Shown here: positions 16,660 to 23,642 of the stretch, piece after piece
Position numbering within the stretch: the first letter of the stretch is position 1
How the letters are laid out: every line of letters begins with the position of its first letter
Assembly (NCBI RefSeq): GCF_000266905.1
Contig: NC_018027.1
Location: 5,456,001-5,520,000 of the forward strand
Reading direction: 5' to 3'
DNA length: 64,000 nucleotides
Source: Mycolicibacterium chubuense NBB4
Lineage (GTDB): Bacteria > Actinomycetota > Actinomycetes > Mycobacteriales > Mycobacteriaceae
Program-made: the position numbers and the translations under genes
Notes under the pieces: generated by a model
Databases searched by the model: none
What the model was told of the DNA's origin: nothing
What the model saw: only the letters and a program-made list of their open reading frames with translations

Positions 16660-17373
16660 GTGCCCTCCTCCTATCACGCCGCGGAGCCGCATACCGGCTC
16701 CGTTTCGTCGAAGCTCAATTGGTTGCGCGCAGGGGTGTTGGGCGCCAACGACGGCATCGTGTCCACGGCGGGCATCGTCGTGGGTGTCGCGGCGGCCACC
16801 GCGGAACGGGCTCCGATCCTCACGGCGGGCGTCGCCGGCCTCGCGGCCGGGGCCGTGTCGATGGCACTCGGCGAGTACGTGTCGGTCAGCACGCAGCGCG
16901 ACACCGAGAAAGCGCTGCTGACCAAGGAGCGGCGGGAGCTGCGCGATGACCCCGCCGCCGAACTGGACGAGCTGACGGCGCTGTACGAGGCGAAGGGGCT
17001 GTCCGTGGCCACCGCGCGCACGGTCGCCGAAGAACTCACCGAACACGATGCCTTCGCCGCGCACGCCGAAGTCGAATTGGGCATCACCCCGGGGGAATTG
17101 ACGAACCCGTGGCACGCCGCACTGTCCTCGGCTCTGGCGTTCACGGTCGGCGCGCTGCTGCCGATCGTCGCGATCCTCGCGCCGCCCGCGGATTGGCGTG
17201 TTCCCGTCACCGTGGTCGCCGTGCTGGCCGCTCTGGTCCTCACCGGCGCCGTGTCGGCGGCGCTGGGCGGCGCACCGAAGCACCGCGCGGTCATCCGCAA
17301 CGTCGTCGGCGGTGGGCTGGCCTTGGCGATCACCTACGCGATCGGCCACCTCGTCGGCGCGGCGATCACCTGA
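16660..17373 (+). CDS. VIT1/CCC1-family transporter (vacuolar iron transporter-like)
   Basis: A ~237-residue membrane protein of the VIT/CCC1 family. It starts with the diagnostic LNWLRAGVLGANDGIVSTAGIVVGVAAA (about residues 20-47), then a helix ending GAVSMALGEYVSVSTQRDTE. A long cytosolic Glu-rich helical pair (RRELRDDPAAELDELTALYEAKGLS) follows and provides metal-binding carboxylates in this family. Three more membrane helices close the protein. VIT proteins move Fe2+ or Mn2+. The GTG 16660 start is preferred because it places the family motif at the usual distance; in-frame ATGs at 16606 and 16621 are possible. It lies in an island rich in iron- and peroxide-related proteins. Confidence 0.85.
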   Translation: MPSSYHAAEPHTGSVSSKLNWLRAGVLGANDGIVSTAGIVVGVAAATAERAPILTAGVAGLAAGAVSMALGEYVSVSTQRDTEKALLTKERRELRDDPAAELDELTALYEAKGLSVATARTVAEELTEHDAFAAHAEVELGITPGELTNPWHAALSSALAFTVGALLPIVAILAPPADWRVPVTVVAVLAALVLTGAVSAALGGAPKHRAVIRNVVGGGLALAITYAIGHLVGAAIT

Positions 17374-17740
17374 CGCCGACGAATACCGCAGCGTCCGTTA
17401 CATATTCGCAGGAACCGCGCGGCCAGCGGTGCGGTCAGTCCGTCAGCAACGCTGTCTTGATCCGTCCCTCCTCCCGCCGGTCACCCGCGGGTCCGGACTT
17501 CGGGCGTTCGGCCTCCACGCCGACCGAGCCGCGGTGCTCCCTCGAGACGACCGGGGACAGCGTCGACCCCGAACACCCGTCCACCCGGATGTCACCCAAT
17601 CCATGCCGTACGGCAGCTTTCACGACGATCAGGACATCTCGGCTCGTTTCCGGCGATCGTGGCCTCCTACCCGAACGTTTCGCAGTCTCGCCTCCGATGT
17701 GTGATCGGGCGGGCACCGATTGTTCTACGGTGGCGGTGTC
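17374..17740. other. Intergenic region without a recognised gene
   Basis: This 367-base stretch lies between the VIT-type transporter and the flavoenzyme. A 93-residue open frame on the minus strand (17435-17716) has no recognisable motif and an arginine-rich composition typical of chance frames in GC-rich DNA. The last 40 bases presumably contain the promoter and leader of the flavoenzyme gene, but no clear promoter pattern is seen. Confidence 0.45.
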
Positions 17741-19060
17741 ATGACATCACCTGAGCCCGAGCCCCATCCCGGACGGCAACGACAAGAAGCCATCTACCGC
17801 GCGGGGGTGTTCGGACACCGGCCGGCGGTGCCCACGAACTTCTCCGAGCTCGAACGCGCAGCCCGCCGCAGGATGTCCAAACAAGCCTGGGCCTATGTCG
17901 CCGGAGGCGCCGGAGAGGGTTCCGGAATGGACCGCAATCGCGCAGCGCTCGACCGGTGGGCGATCGTGCCCCGGATGCTGCGCGACACGTCCCGGCGAGA
18001 GCTGTCGACCGAGCTGTTCGGCCGGCGGTTGCCCGCTCCGGTACTCGTCGCTCCGGTGGGCGCCGCCGGGCTGGTGCACAAGGACGCCGACGTCGAAATC
18101 GGCGGCGCCGCCGCCGCGGTCGGTGTGCCCTACATCTTCTCCAATCAGGGGTCGGCGCCCATGGAAGCCGTCGCGGCCGAGATGGACCGGGTCGCGGCCG
18201 GGCGTGGAGCCGACCGGGCGCCCCGCTGGTTCCAGTTGTATTGGTCGACCGACGAGTCCGTCGTGGCCAGCTTCGTCGGGCGGGCCGAGAACATGGGCGC
18301 CGACGCCCTGGTGGTGACCCTCGATACCACCCAGTTGGGCTGGCGGCCAATGGATCTCAATATCGGCTCGCTGCCCTTCTCCCGCGCGGTGGGGATCGCG
18401 CAGTACACGTCCGACTCGGCCTTCATGGCATCGGTGCGCGAGCGGGTCGCGGCGGCCAAGGCCTCCGGGCAGCGGCCGGAGATCGAGGTGACCCTCGGGG
18501 CCGTGAAGACCCTGCTGTCGATGGCACGGAACGTGCCCGGCGGATTCTGGCGCAACCTCACCTCGCCGGTGCCGCGCGCCAGTGTCGAGACCTTCTTGGA
18601 CACCTACTCCCGGCCGTCGCTGTGCTGGGACGACATCGCCGCACTGCGCGAGCGCACGCGGTTACCGCTGCTGCTGAAGGGCATTCTGCATCCCGACGAT
18701 GCGCGACGGGCCGTCGACCTCGGCGTCGACGGCATTCTGGTGTCGAATCACGGTGGGCGACAGATCGACTCGGTGATCGGCGCGGCTGACGCCCTCGTCG
18801 GGGTCGCCGACGCCGTCGACGGCCGGGCGCGGGTGATCCTCGATTCGGGTGTCCGCGGTGGCGCCGACGTCTTCAAGGCGCTGGCGCTGGGTGCCGACGC
18901 CGTCACCATCGGCAGGCCGCACATCTACGGATTGGCCATCGCCGGACGCCAGGGCGTGCAGCAAGTGATCGAGAACATCATCGCCGAGTTCGACATCACC
19001 ATGGGCCTGGCCGGAGTGACGTCCCCGCAGGAACTGACGGTCGACGCCCTGCACCGCTGA
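17741..19060 (+). CDS. FMN-dependent alpha-hydroxy acid oxidase, lactate 2-monooxygenase-like
   Basis: A 439-residue TIM-barrel flavoprotein of the L-lactate oxidase family. The catalytic signature SNHGGRQ is present near residue 334, the substrate Arg and His follow the family order, and LLLKGILHPDDARRAVDLGVDGI matches the FMN-phosphate region. The N-terminal YVAGGAGEGSGMDRNR and the segment DALVVTLDTTQLGWRPMDLNIGSLPF resemble mycobacterial lactate 2-monooxygenase, which converts L-lactate and O2 to acetate, CO2 and water. An insert rich in Ala/Lys (about 225-265) matches the long loop 4 of that enzyme. Oxidase, dehydrogenase or monooxygenase activity cannot be decided from sequence alone. 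Confidence 0.85.
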   Translation: MTSPEPEPHPGRQRQEAIYRAGVFGHRPAVPTNFSELERAARRRMSKQAWAYVAGGAGEGSGMDRNRAALDRWAIVPRMLRDTSRRELSTELFGRRLPAPVLVAPVGAAGLVHKDADVEIGGAAAAVGVPYIFSNQGSAPMEAVAAEMDRVAAGRGADRAPRWFQLYWSTDESVVASFVGRAENMGADALVVTLDTTQLGWRPMDLNIGSLPFSRAVGIAQYTSDSAFMASVRERVAAAKASGQRPEIEVTLGAVKTLLSMARNVPGGFWRNLTSPVPRASVETFLDTYSRPSLCWDDIAALRERTRLPLLLKGILHPDDARRAVDLGVDGILVSNHGGRQIDSVIGAADALVGVADAVDGRARVILDSGVRGGADVFKALALGADAVTIGRPHIYGLAIAGRQGVQQVIENIIAEFDITMGLAGVTSPQELTVDALHR

Positions 19061-19094
19061 TTACGGTTGCCGTCGCGCGGGTAAGACGTCGGCC

Positions 19095-19619
19095 ATGGCT
19101 GACATCATCGATCTGATCTACGCCGATCACGATTGGCTGCGCCGCCAGTTCTTCCGCCTCGACGATGCGCAGTCGGCCGAAGATCTCGCCGCGATCTGGG
19201 ACGCGCTGGGCACCCGTCTCGACGCCCATGCCGACGCCGAGGAGACGGTCTTCTACCCGGCGCTGCTCAAGCACGGTGGCCGGGAGGATCCCGGCAACCC
19301 CGAGGGCGATCCCGAAGACGAAACCGAGGACGCGATCACCGACCACAACGCGATCCGCGACGCGGTCCGGGAGTCACGCCGTCACCAGCCCGGGAGCGAG
19401 AAGTGGTTCGAGGCGGTGAACAAGGCCCGGTCCGAGAACGGTTCGCACCTCGACGAGGAGGAGCGCGAAGCCATGCCGGACTTCATCAAGAGCGCCTCGC
19501 TGGAGTTGCGCCACGAACTGGGCATGAAGTGGCTGCGGTTCTACGCCGAACACGACACCAGCCGCGGCATCGACACCGCGGACAAGGACTCCGACGAGTA
19601 CATCGACAAGCACTCCTAG
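19095..19619 (+). CDS. Hemerythrin HHE-domain protein
   Basis: A 174-residue hemerythrin-like protein. Ligand candidates are His13 (YADHDWLRRQFF), His44 with Glu48/Glu49 (DAHADAEETVFYPAL), the ITDHNAIRDAV segment (His near 80) and HLDEEEREAMPDF (His near 119). This pattern fits a full di-iron bundle. The acidic insert GREDPGNPEGDPEDETED is unusual but is found in actinobacterial members. It is the second hemerythrin of the window (the other is 5 kb upstream) and only distantly similar to it. It starts 34 bases after the flavoenzyme stop and may be cotranscribed with it. Confidence 0.88.
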   Translation: MADIIDLIYADHDWLRRQFFRLDDAQSAEDLAAIWDALGTRLDAHADAEETVFYPALLKHGGREDPGNPEGDPEDETEDAITDHNAIRDAVRESRRHQPGSEKWFEAVNKARSENGSHLDEEEREAMPDFIKSASLELRHELGMKWLRFYAEHDTSRGIDTADKDSDEYIDKHS

Positions 19620-19630
19620 GCGAGGCTCAT

Positions 19631-19654
19631 GTTTCGACTTCGGCACGCCGGGTA
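19631..19654 (+). promoter_or_regulatory. SigF-type promoter of the Gly/Pro repeat protein gene
   Basis: GTTT at 19631-19634 and GGGTA at 19650-19654 are separated by exactly 15 bases. The -10 box is 10 bases before ATG 19665 and 19 bases before an in-frame ATG at 19674, so the leader is very short and the second ATG may be the real start. Confidence 0.7.
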
Positions 19655-19664
19655 AAGGCAGCGC

Positions 19665-20120
19665 ATGCTGCAGATGAGCTGGAAGTTCGGACCGGTCGTA
19701 TTCGCTTGTGCCGCTGCGACAGCGGTTGCCGTCGCACCCCTCGCCGCCGCGGGCGGCCCGCCGGGGTGTGTCGACACCTACGGGACGGGCTGCGCGGCTG
19801 CTCCGCCGCCGCCTCCCGGCTACGCCCCGCCGCCTCCCGGCTACGCCCCGCCGCCGGCGCCCGGCGTGGCCGGCGCGATTCCCGGCGGACCGGCTGGGGT
19901 GGCCGGCCCCGGCGGTGCAGCGGGCGCGATTCCCGGCGGACCCGGCGGAGCCGCCGGACCTGCCGGTGCAGCGGGCGCGATCCCGGGTGGACCCAGCGGA
20001 GCGGCTGGACCGGGCGGCGCAGCGGGCGTCATTCCCGGCGGACCCGGCGGAGTCGCCGGACCGGGCGGCGCGAGTGGCTGCATCCCGGGCGTGGGCTGCG
20101 GCACCGTCCCGGCTGGCTGA
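19665..20120 (+). CDS. Secreted Gly/Pro/Ala-rich repeat protein (collagen-like)
   Basis: A 151-residue protein with an N-terminal signal peptide (hydrophobic FGPVVFACAAATAVAVAPLAAA, cleavage near residue 29). A mature N-terminus with two Cys follows, then PPPPGYAPPPPGYAPPP and four tandem 17-residue units of the form GAIPGGPxGxAGPGGAA, ending in a third and fourth Cys (CIPGVGCGTVPAG). The G-x-y rhythm resembles collagen but is not strict. It is probably exported to the cell envelope. A SigF-type promoter directly precedes it, so it is likely stress-induced. No function is known to me for such proteins. Confidence 0.8.
   Translation: MLQMSWKFGPVVFACAAATAVAVAPLAAAGGPPGCVDTYGTGCAAAPPPPPGYAPPPPGYAPPPAPGVAGAIPGGPAGVAGPGGAAGAIPGGPGGAAGPAGAAGAIPGGPSGAAGPGGAAGVIPGGPGGVAGPGGASGCIPGVGCGTVPAG
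19872..20075 (+). repeat. Four tandem 51-bp coding repeats
   Basis: Four in-frame 51-base units encode GAIPGGPAGVAGPGGAA and three close variants, varying mainly at positions 2, 8, 10 and 14. A fifth partial unit (GCIPGVG) follows. Such units can expand or contract by slippage, so copy number may differ between strains. Confidence 0.85.
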
Positions 20121-20147
20121 GCCGGCGACACGCGGCTGACCCGCGTC

Positions 20148-20987
20148 TCACGTCCACGTCGTGGTGGCCGCGACCGGGCGCCGCGGCCCCGGCGGCAGTT
20201 CCGGCGCGCCGACGATCGCGGGCCCGACACGGACCAGCACCTGCGGGTGCGCCTCGCCGTCGAACACGTCGCAGGCGAGCGCCAGCCGCGCACGCGCGTC
20301 CCGCAACGGCTCGGTGAGTGGGCACGACGCCAGGTCCAGCGCGGTGGCCGACAGCAGCAGGTCGCTCGTCGCCTCGCCGGCGCGCAGCCGGGAGCGGTCG
20401 TCGTCGGCCTCGGTGGCCAGCACCAGCAGCACACCGTCGCCGGGCCCACTCGGCGGGGGCTGGTCGTCGCCGACCGGCCCGTAGGACAGCTCGATTCGCC
20501 CCTCTCCGAGACGAACCCAGCGATCCTTCGGCACCACGCTCATCTGCACGCCGAGCCGCGCCGCGCGAATGAGCAGCAACTCCAGCGTCGCCGGCGCCAG
20601 CGCCGACTCGCCGTACTCGCGGCGATCCGATCGGCGCCGCGGGATCGCGCTCGCCAACTCCACGGAGGCCGCGACCGGCGACGACTCGATCAGCTCGAAC
20701 GAGGCGAGTCGGCCGGCGCCGCCGTCGGGAAAGCGGCGGATTCGGGGGTGCCAGCCGGCGGCGGCCAGCGCGACTGCGCAGTGGTGGAGCACAGCACCGC
20801 AACTGAGCAGCACGTCGGACCGATCGGCCGGCGTGTCACCGAGACGGCGGTCCCAGTCGGCGTCGAGATGAAGCCCGTCGGAATCGACCAGCCAGTGCCA
20901 GGGTTGCGCATTCTGCGCCGAGGGTGCCCAGGACGCGAGGTCCAGAACGGTGCGCAGGGTGGCGGCGTCGGGAAAAGCGTTCGGCAC
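20148..20987 (-). CDS. Acg/Rv3131-type nitroreductase family protein
   Basis: A 279-residue protein with the duplicated nitroreductase-like fold of the mycobacterial Acg group: LASWAPSAQNAQPWHWLV near residues 13-30 and IPRRRSDRREYGE near 116-128. Acg-type members cover their FMN site with a lid and have weak or no nitroreductase activity; in M. tuberculosis relatives are induced by DosR under hypoxia or NO. The GTG at 20987 is preferred to one at 20996, because GGAGG then lies 8 bases before it. I do not see a DosR palindrome in the short upstream region, so control may differ. Confidence 0.82.
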   Translation of the reverse strand: MPNAFPDAATLRTVLDLASWAPSAQNAQPWHWLVDSDGLHLDADWDRRLGDTPADRSDVLLSCGAVLHHCAVALAAAGWHPRIRRFPDGGAGRLASFELIESSPVAASVELASAIPRRRSDRREYGESALAPATLELLLIRAARLGVQMSVVPKDRWVRLGEGRIELSYGPVGDDQPPPSGPGDGVLLVLATEADDDRSRLRAGEATSDLLLSATALDLASCPLTEPLRDARARLALACDVFDGEAHPQVLVRVGPAIVGAPELPPGPRRPVAATTTWT

Positions 20988-21084
20988 CCGACTCACCTCC
21001 GCCGTCGTCGATCCATCGTCGCCGAATGCTACTCAGGGGCCGCGTTCCCGGCCAGATCCGGTGAACGGTTCGTCACCGGCCGAG

Positions 21085-21942
21085 TTACCGTGCGCCGCGC
21101 CCGAAGTAGAGCTCCTGGGTGGCGATGCAGACCAGCTGCCCGGCCCGGTTGTACATCGTCGACGTGGTCAACCCGCGGCCCGCGACGCCGCTCGGTGAGA
21201 CCTGGTCGGACAGCACCCAGTCCGAGAGATCGACGGGGCGGTGGAACCACAGGGCGTGGTCGATGAGCGCGTTGAACGTGCTGACCGGTGTCGCGCGCCG
21301 CATGCCCAGCGCCGTCTCGACCATCGTGGTGCCCGACAGATAGGTCAGCAGGCAACTGTGCAGCACCTCGTCGGCCGGGACGTGCTCGGTGGGCCGCCAC
21401 CACATACGCAGCCGCGGTGAGGGTTCGGGAAGATCGAGCGCGAGCCGCGGTGGCGCGTCGACGTACCGCAGATCGAAGGGCTGGCGACGGACCCAATGTC
21501 CGTCCAATTCGTCCGCGTAAATGGCCAGTTGCTCCTGCACCGGTGCGAGCGAATCGGGATCGGGAACGTCCGGCATGGCCACCTGGTAGTCCAGGGAGCC
21601 GACCGGTTCGCTCAGCGAGACAAGCGCCTCGAGCAGGATCTCCCCGTCCTGACGGGCGGTGACCTGGCGGGTCGACAGGGTGCCGCCGTCGCGGGCCGGG
21701 TCGACGTGCAGGTCGACCGGATAACGGGCATCGCCTGCCCGCACGTAGTAGACGTGCACGCTGTGCGGGGTGCGGCCCGGTGCGGTCCGGCTGGCGGCCA
21801 TCAGCGCCTGACCGGCGATGTGACCTCCGACGATGTGGTGGGCGGGATTGTCGAGTTGGGTCGCGACGAAATGGTGGTCGTCGCGCCGCTCGACCTCGAG
21901 CGTGGCGATCACCTCGGCCAGGGTGGGCGATCGGTAGGTCAC
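21085..21942 (-). CDS. tesB: Acyl-CoA thioesterase II (TesB-type double hotdog)
   Basis: A 285-residue double-hotdog thioesterase that hydrolyses medium and long acyl-CoAs to free acids and CoA. The N-terminal half has HHIVGGHIAGQALMAASRTAPGRTPHSVHVYYVRAGD (about residues 34-70), including the Asp used in catalysis (RAGD near 70). The C-terminal half has the TYLSGTTMVETAL and FNALIDHALWFHRP segments with the conserved Asp-His. The start is a GTG at 21942. It stands divergent from the HadAB-like dehydratase gene, 146 bp apart, consistent with a lipid-metabolism neighbourhood. Confidence 0.9.
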   Translation of the reverse strand: MTYRSPTLAEVIATLEVERRDDHHFVATQLDNPAHHIVGGHIAGQALMAASRTAPGRTPHSVHVYYVRAGDARYPVDLHVDPARDGGTLSTRQVTARQDGEILLEALVSLSEPVGSLDYQVAMPDVPDPDSLAPVQEQLAIYADELDGHWVRRQPFDLRYVDAPPRLALDLPEPSPRLRMWWRPTEHVPADEVLHSCLLTYLSGTTMVETALGMRRATPVSTFNALIDHALWFHRPVDLSDWVLSDQVSPSGVAGRGLTTSTMYNRAGQLVCIATQELYFGRGAR

Positions 21943-22088
21943 CGTGGCATCATGCCGCAGCCGATCGGTCCGACCCGGGGCGTGGGGCGCACGGCGGCGG
22001 CGTGACGCGGTCGAGCGTCCGCTCCGCTGCGGGTTAGTGTGCTGGGGTCGGTCTCCGCGAACAAGCCGGCAGGAAAGATGATGCCTTC

Positions 22089-23120
22089 ATGACTGCACCA
22101 GCAGAAACGTCACCGCTCGAAGCGCGGGTCGGCCACTACTACCAGATGGACGGCACGTATCTGGTCGGCCGCGAGAAGGTCCGCGAGTACGCCCGTGCCG
22201 TGCAGGACTATCACCCCGCGCACTGGGACGTCGCCGCCGCCGGCGAGCTCGGCTACTCCGATGTGGTGGCGCCGCTGACCTTCACCTCGGCTCCGGGCAT
22301 GCAGTGCAATCGGCGCATGTTCGAAGAGGTGGTCGTCGGCTACGACACCTACATGCAGACCGAGGAGGTCTTCGAGCAGCACCGTCCGATCGTGGCCGGC
22401 GACGAACTGCACATCGACGTCGAACTGACCTCCGTGCGCAGGATCGCCGGCCGTGACCTGATCACGGTGACCAACACCTTCACCGACACCGCCGGCGAGC
22501 GGGTGCACACCCTGCACACCACCGTGGTCGGTGTGACCGCCGACGACATCGGCGCCGACGTCAAGACGGCCGTGCAGAACGCGATGATGCACGACATGAA
22601 CATCCTCGACATCGGCGGCTCCGATGCGGACTACCGCAAGACGGTGCGACCCGACGGAGAGCTCCGGGTGTCCGACGGCGGTACGACGCGCGTTCCGGGT
22701 ACAGCGTCATTCGACGACGTCACGGTCGGCGACGAGCTGCCCGTTCACCACACCCGGCTCTCGCGCGGCGATCTTGTGAACTACGCCGGGGTGGCCGGCG
22801 ACGCCAACCCGATCCACTGGGACGAGGACATCGCCAAACTGGCGGGCCTGCCCGATGTCATCGCGCACGGCATGCTCACCATGGGCCTCGGTGCCGGCTT
22901 CGCGTCCTCCTGGTCGGGTGACCCGGGCGCGGTCACCCGGTACGCGGTGCGGCTGTCGGCTCCTGCGATCGTGCCGGCCAAGGAGGGCGCCGACATCGAG
23001 TTCAGCGGTCGCGTCAAGTCGCTGGACCCGCAGACCCGTTCCGGTGTCGTGCTCGTCGCCGCGAAGTCCGACGGCAAGAAGATCTTCGGCCTGGCGACGA
23101 TGCACGTCCGCTTCCGCTGA
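22089..23120 (+). CDS. Fused HadA/HadB-type (3R)-hydroxyacyl-ACP dehydratase
   Basis: A 343-residue double-hotdog protein in which a HadA-like half (residues ~10-165, VGREKVREYARAVQD and YSDVVAPLTF) is joined to a HadB-like half (residues ~205-343). The second half carries the hydratase motif GDANPIHWDEDIAKLAGLPDVIAHGMLTMGLG with the catalytic Asp-His and follows mycobacterial HadB almost residue by residue. In mycobacteria HadA and HadB are separate subunits of the FAS-II dehydratase making mycolate precursors. A fused version implies a distinct or redundant dehydratase for CoA or ACP substrates. The ATG follows AGGAAAG. The next gene follows after 37 bases. Confidence 0.88.
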   Translation: MTAPAETSPLEARVGHYYQMDGTYLVGREKVREYARAVQDYHPAHWDVAAAGELGYSDVVAPLTFTSAPGMQCNRRMFEEVVVGYDTYMQTEEVFEQHRPIVAGDELHIDVELTSVRRIAGRDLITVTNTFTDTAGERVHTLHTTVVGVTADDIGADVKTAVQNAMMHDMNILDIGGSDADYRKTVRPDGELRVSDGGTTRVPGTASFDDVTVGDELPVHHTRLSRGDLVNYAGVAGDANPIHWDEDIAKLAGLPDVIAHGMLTMGLGAGFASSWSGDPGAVTRYAVRLSAPAIVPAKEGADIEFSGRVKSLDPQTRSGVVLVAAKSDGKKIFGLATMHVRFR

Positions 23121-23157
23121 TCGCGCCGAAACACTTAGTTCAGGTAACCTTCCCCCT

Positions 23158-23634
23158 GTGACTCTCGGTCCTTGGGGTGATCTCACGATTCTCGCCGCGG
23201 TGATGGAGATGGTGTTCGCCACGTGCGTCTTCGTGTACATCAGCCGGCTGGAGCGGCGCCCGTCGCATCCGATGGGCGACACCGTGGGCGCCCACAAAGC
23301 GGTGCTGGCCAAGCTCCGCAAGCGTCAGCCGATGTCGCAGGACGAAGTGAACTACGCGGCCGAGCTGATCGCCGACGCCCGCTCACCGCTGGCCTACGCC
23401 ATCCCTGCGGCGCTGTTCACGATGGGCTTCTTCTATGTGGTCGGCTGCCTGTTCATGCTGCACCTCGACGGCGGTAACCCCTCATTCCGCACGTTCGTCG
23501 GGGGCATCCCGATGTTCACGTCGATGAACATGGCCGCGCAACTGCGCAGGGTCGCCGCGCTGAAAGGCAAATTGCGCGACGTCTCGGTGACCGAGGCCGA
23601 GCCGGCCGGCGAGCTCAGCCCCGCCGGGGCCTGA
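23158..23634 (+). CDS. Conserved small membrane protein, function unknown
   Basis: A 158-residue protein with an N-terminal transmembrane helix (about 8-26), a basic loop with SRLERRPSHP and KAVLAKLRKRQPMSQDEVNYA, and a second helix (about 80-103). I do not recognise a characterised family. The GTG start at 23158 lies 37 bases after the HadAB stop, in the same direction, so cotranscription is likely and a link to lipid or envelope biology is possible. It is convergent with mmpL, 8 bp apart. Confidence 0.7.
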   Translation: MTLGPWGDLTILAAVMEMVFATCVFVYISRLERRPSHPMGDTVGAHKAVLAKLRKRQPMSQDEVNYAAELIADARSPLAYAIPAALFTMGFFYVVGCLFMLHLDGGNPSFRTFVGGIPMFTSMNMAAQLRRVAALKGKLRDVSVTEAEPAGELSPAGA

Positions 23635-23642
23635 CGACGAGG

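Noticed and set aside
17435..17716. A 93-codon open frame on the minus strand between the VIT-type and flavoenzyme genes
   Set aside because: No motif, no ribosome site and a basic, irregular composition. It was not called as a gene.
19872..20075. Tandem repeats considered as a CRISPR-like array
   Set aside because: Units are contiguous, in frame and protein-coding without spacers, and no cas genes are in the window.
23131..23150. Possible IdeR (iron box) site before the small membrane protein
   Set aside because: The half TAACCT agrees, but only about 12 of 19 positions match the IdeR consensus, too few to call.
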